From: Gaiellasilicea sp963707575
GTDB lineage: Bacteria; Actinomycetota; Thermoleophilia; Gaiellales; Gaiellaceae
DNA length: 64,000 bases
Direction of reading: 5' to 3'
Assembly (NCBI GenBank): GCA_963707575.1
Contig: OY970171.1
Location: forward strand, 930,001-994,000
Part shown: one piece after another, positions 62,365-64,000 of the stretch
Layout: every line of letters begins with the position of its first letter
Position numbering within the stretch: the stretch's first letter is position 1
Notes under the pieces: generated by a model
Databases searched by the model: none
The model's input: only the letters and a program-made list of their open reading frames with translations
What the model was told of the DNA's origin: nothing
Program-made: the position numbers and the translations under genes

Positions 62365-63120
62365 ATGGCGACCAAAACACGCGAGACGAAGGCCCCACCC
62401 GGGTACGACCCGAGCACGTTCCCCGCTTTCGCCGTCACGGTGGACATCGTCATCCTGACGATGGCCGAGGGGGTCCTCCATGCGCTGCTCGTCCAGCGGG
62501 GGGAGGAGCCGTTCAAGGGCATGTGGGCGATCCCCGGTGGGTTCAAGCGGCCCGAGGAGACGCTCGACGAGGCCGCGAGACGCGAGCTGTCCGAGGAGAC
62601 GGGCGTCGACGTCCCCAGTCTGCTGACGCAGTTCGGCGGCTACGGCGATCCCGGACGCGACCCGCGCATGAACGTCGTCACCGTCGCCTACGTCGCCGTC
62701 CTGCGCGACGTGGGGGCGATCGTCGCCGGCACCGACGCAGCGCACGCCGAGCTCGTCCCCGTCTCGGGCCTCCTCGAGGAGAGGCTCGAGCTCGCGTTCG
62801 ACCACCTGCGGATCGTCCGCGACGCGGTCGAGCGCGTCCGGGTCGAGCTCGAGGTCTCGGGCATCGCGACGGCCTTCGTCGGCACCACCTTCACGCTGGC
62901 CGAGCTCCGGGCGGTGTACGAGGCGATCTGGGGCGTGCAGCTCGACGCGGCGAACTTCCGCCGCAGCCTCGTGGGCGAGGACGGTTGGGTGATCCCGACC
63001 GGCCGCACGGCCCGGCCGGGGCCGGGAGGCGGCAGGCCTGCCGAGCTCTACCGGGCCGGGCGGGCCTGGAGGCACGGCGCACCGATCAATCGCCTCCAGC
63101 GGGCAGACGAGAGGAAGTGA
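62365..63120 (+). CDS. NUDIX hydrolase-type regulator, NrtR-like
   Basis: 251 residues. A NUDIX domain (about 20-150) with the full box GGFKRPEETLDEAARRELSEE, then a C-terminal winged helix (about 175-220: TFTLAELRAVYEAIWGVQLD and FRRSLVGEDGWVIPTG). This layout is that of NrtR-type proteins, which sense ADP-ribose and control NAD genes, but similar proteins are plain hydrolases. TTGACA at 62329-62334 may be a -35 box. ATG 62365 has AAGG upstream. Followed by the reductase gene after four bases. Confidence 0.85.
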   Translation: MATKTRETKAPPGYDPSTFPAFAVTVDIVILTMAEGVLHALLVQRGEEPFKGMWAIPGGFKRPEETLDEAARRELSEETGVDVPSLLTQFGGYGDPGRDPRMNVVTVAYVAVLRDVGAIVAGTDAAHAELVPVSGLLEERLELAFDHLRIVRDAVERVRVELEVSGIATAFVGTTFTLAELRAVYEAIWGVQLDAANFRRSLVGEDGWVIPTGRTARPGPGGGRPAELYRAGRAWRHGAPINRLQRADERK

Positions 63121-63124
63121 GCGC

Positions 63125-64000
63125 ATGAAAGCAGTCGTCCAGGATCGGTACGGGCCGCCGGAGGTCCTGCGCGTCGCAGACGTCGAGCGACCCCTGCCGA
63201 AGGAAGACGAGGTCCTCGTCGGCGTCCACGCGTCGACGGTGACCCGCAGCGACACCGGCCTGCGCAGCCTCGAGTACCCGTTCACGCGTCCCCTCACGGG
63301 CCTTCGCCGCCCGAAGCGGACGATCGCCGGGATGGAGTTCGCGGGGCTCGTCGAGGAGGTCGGCACGGCAGTGACCGAGCTCCGGGTCGGCGACGAGGTG
63401 TTCGGCATCGGCTGGGGTGCGAACGCCGAGTACGTGGCCGTGCCCGAGAGCGGCGTGATCGCACGGAAGCCGACAGGGCTGAGCTTCGAGGAGGCGGCGG
63501 CCGTTCCCGACGGCTCGCTGCTCGCACTTACCTGCCTCGAGCCGGCGGAGCCTCTACGGGGGAAGCGCGTCCTCGTCTACGGCGCTGCGGGCTCGATCGG
63601 AACGGGCGCGGTCCAGCTCCTCGCGCACCACTTCGGAGCCGAGGTGACCGGGGTGTGCGACACGAAGGACGTCGAGGTCGTGCGGTCGCTGGGAGCGCAC
63701 GACGTGGTCGATCGCCTCGGCGAGGACTTCACGAAGAACGGCCAGACGTATGACGTGATCTTCGACGCAGTCGGCAAGCACTCGTTCCGCCGCTGCCGGC
63801 GCTCGCTGAAGCCCGGCGGGATCTACATCTCCGCCGATCTCGGGTTCATGTACCACGTGCCGCTCGCCGTTCTCGTCACGCGTTTCGTCGGCAGCAAGCG
63901 AGCGAAGCTCGCGATCGGCCGCTACCGCAAGGAGGACTTCGCCCTCGTCAAGAAGCTCGCCGACGCGGGTACGTATCGGCCGGTGATCGACCGGCGCTAC
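63125..64000 (+). CDS. zinc-free alcohol dehydrogenase-type (MDR) oxidoreductase, partial
   Basis: 292 residues are visible and the gene runs off the right edge. N-terminal GroES-like part (MKAVVQDRYGPPEVLRVADV, TVTRSDTGLRS, AGMEFAGLVEEVG, VGDEVFGI), then a Rossmann domain with YGAAGSIGTGAVQLLA and VVRSLGAHDVVD. No Cys zinc ligands are present at the usual places, so it is a quinone-oxidoreductase-like NAD(P)H enzyme. ATG 63125 follows the NUDIX gene by four bases, with GAGAGGAAG upstream. Confidence 0.9.
   Translation, partial: MKAVVQDRYGPPEVLRVADVERPLPKEDEVLVGVHASTVTRSDTGLRSLEYPFTRPLTGLRRPKRTIAGMEFAGLVEEVGTAVTELRVGDEVFGIGWGANAEYVAVPESGVIARKPTGLSFEEAAAVPDGSLLALTCLEPAEPLRGKRVLVYGAAGSIGTGAVQLLAHHFGAEVTGVCDTKDVEVVRSLGAHDVVDRLGEDFTKNGQTYDVIFDAVGKHSFRRCRRSLKPGGIYISADLGFMYHVPLAVLVTRFVGSKRAKLAIGRYRKEDFALVKKLADAGTYRPVIDRRY

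Overview
The window is high-GC, densely coded DNA with mostly convergent or tightly overlapping genes, GTG, TTG and apparently CTG starts alongside ATG, and several TANNNT boxes exactly six bases before a start codon (leaderless promoters). Together with the gene types (HisKA_3 two-component pair, MacB/FtsX-type exporter, CvpA-trypsin protease, HD-GYP hybrid, DUF6510, class III cyclase) this suggests an Actinomycetota chromosome, plausibly class Thermoleophilia. The class-level placement is inference.

Layout. 1-8.6 kb: end of a FAD-linked oxidase, ilvD, small exported proteins, a TfoX-like protein, a cupin-cyclase fusion, tRNA-Lys, a large FG-GAP/FN3 secreted protein, a PAQR-type membrane protein, msrB-msrA, tRNA-Glu and tRNA-Val. 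8.6-15.5 kb: a STAS protein, a NarL-type two-component system divergent from an ABC exporter (ATPase plus FtsX-like permease), a cupin protein and an HxlR regulator. 15.5-27.9 kb: lon (with a single-base frameshift), a divergent XRE-cupin regulator, a CHASE/PAS/degenerate GGDEF/HD-GYP protein, a class A beta-lactamase-like protein, dinB, a glycine-betaine-type binding protein, an ankyrin protein, a hydroxyacid dehydrogenase, a flavin-binding PNPOx-like protein and a class V aminotransferase. 28-35.4 kb: a branched-chain amino acid (HAAT) transporter operon, cupin-SBP2-SBP1-livH-livM-livG-livF on the minus strand. 35.4-39.6 kb: one ABC-2 type ATPase with two paralogous permease pairs. 39.8-47.6 kb: housekeeping and hydrolase genes, including a fused homocysteine methyltransferase/MTHFR and a MarP-like serine protease.

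47.7-58.15 kb is a probable genomic island. It lies between an intact tRNA-Asp and an identical 45-bp copy of that tRNA's 3' part, 10.4 kb away. Its cargo is an alpha/beta hydrolase, two epoxide hydrolases, a redoxin, a molybdopterin oxidoreductase with a ferredoxin-reductase-like partner and DUF6510 protein, a site-2 protease with CBS domains, and an MFS drug exporter. No integrase is visible. Right of the island are a secreted metalloprotease-like protein, an Ig-like membrane protein, a small regulator/hydrolase/NUDIX cluster and the start of a zinc-free alcohol dehydrogenase-type gene that runs off the end.

The most novel-looking signal is a family of six intergenic, strongly structured repeats (18.5, 32.1, 38.0, 40.3, 44.3 and 46.4 kb). 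Each has a first hairpin whose sequence varies but stays paired, a conserved linker with a CCC-TGAA-GGG hairpin, and a final hairpin capped by GCTTCGC. A separate 164-bp imperfect palindrome lies at 39.63-39.79 kb. Two adjacent island genes appear to start with CTG inside CTGA overlaps, and a degraded UBP-type zinc-finger gene precedes the molybdopterin operon.
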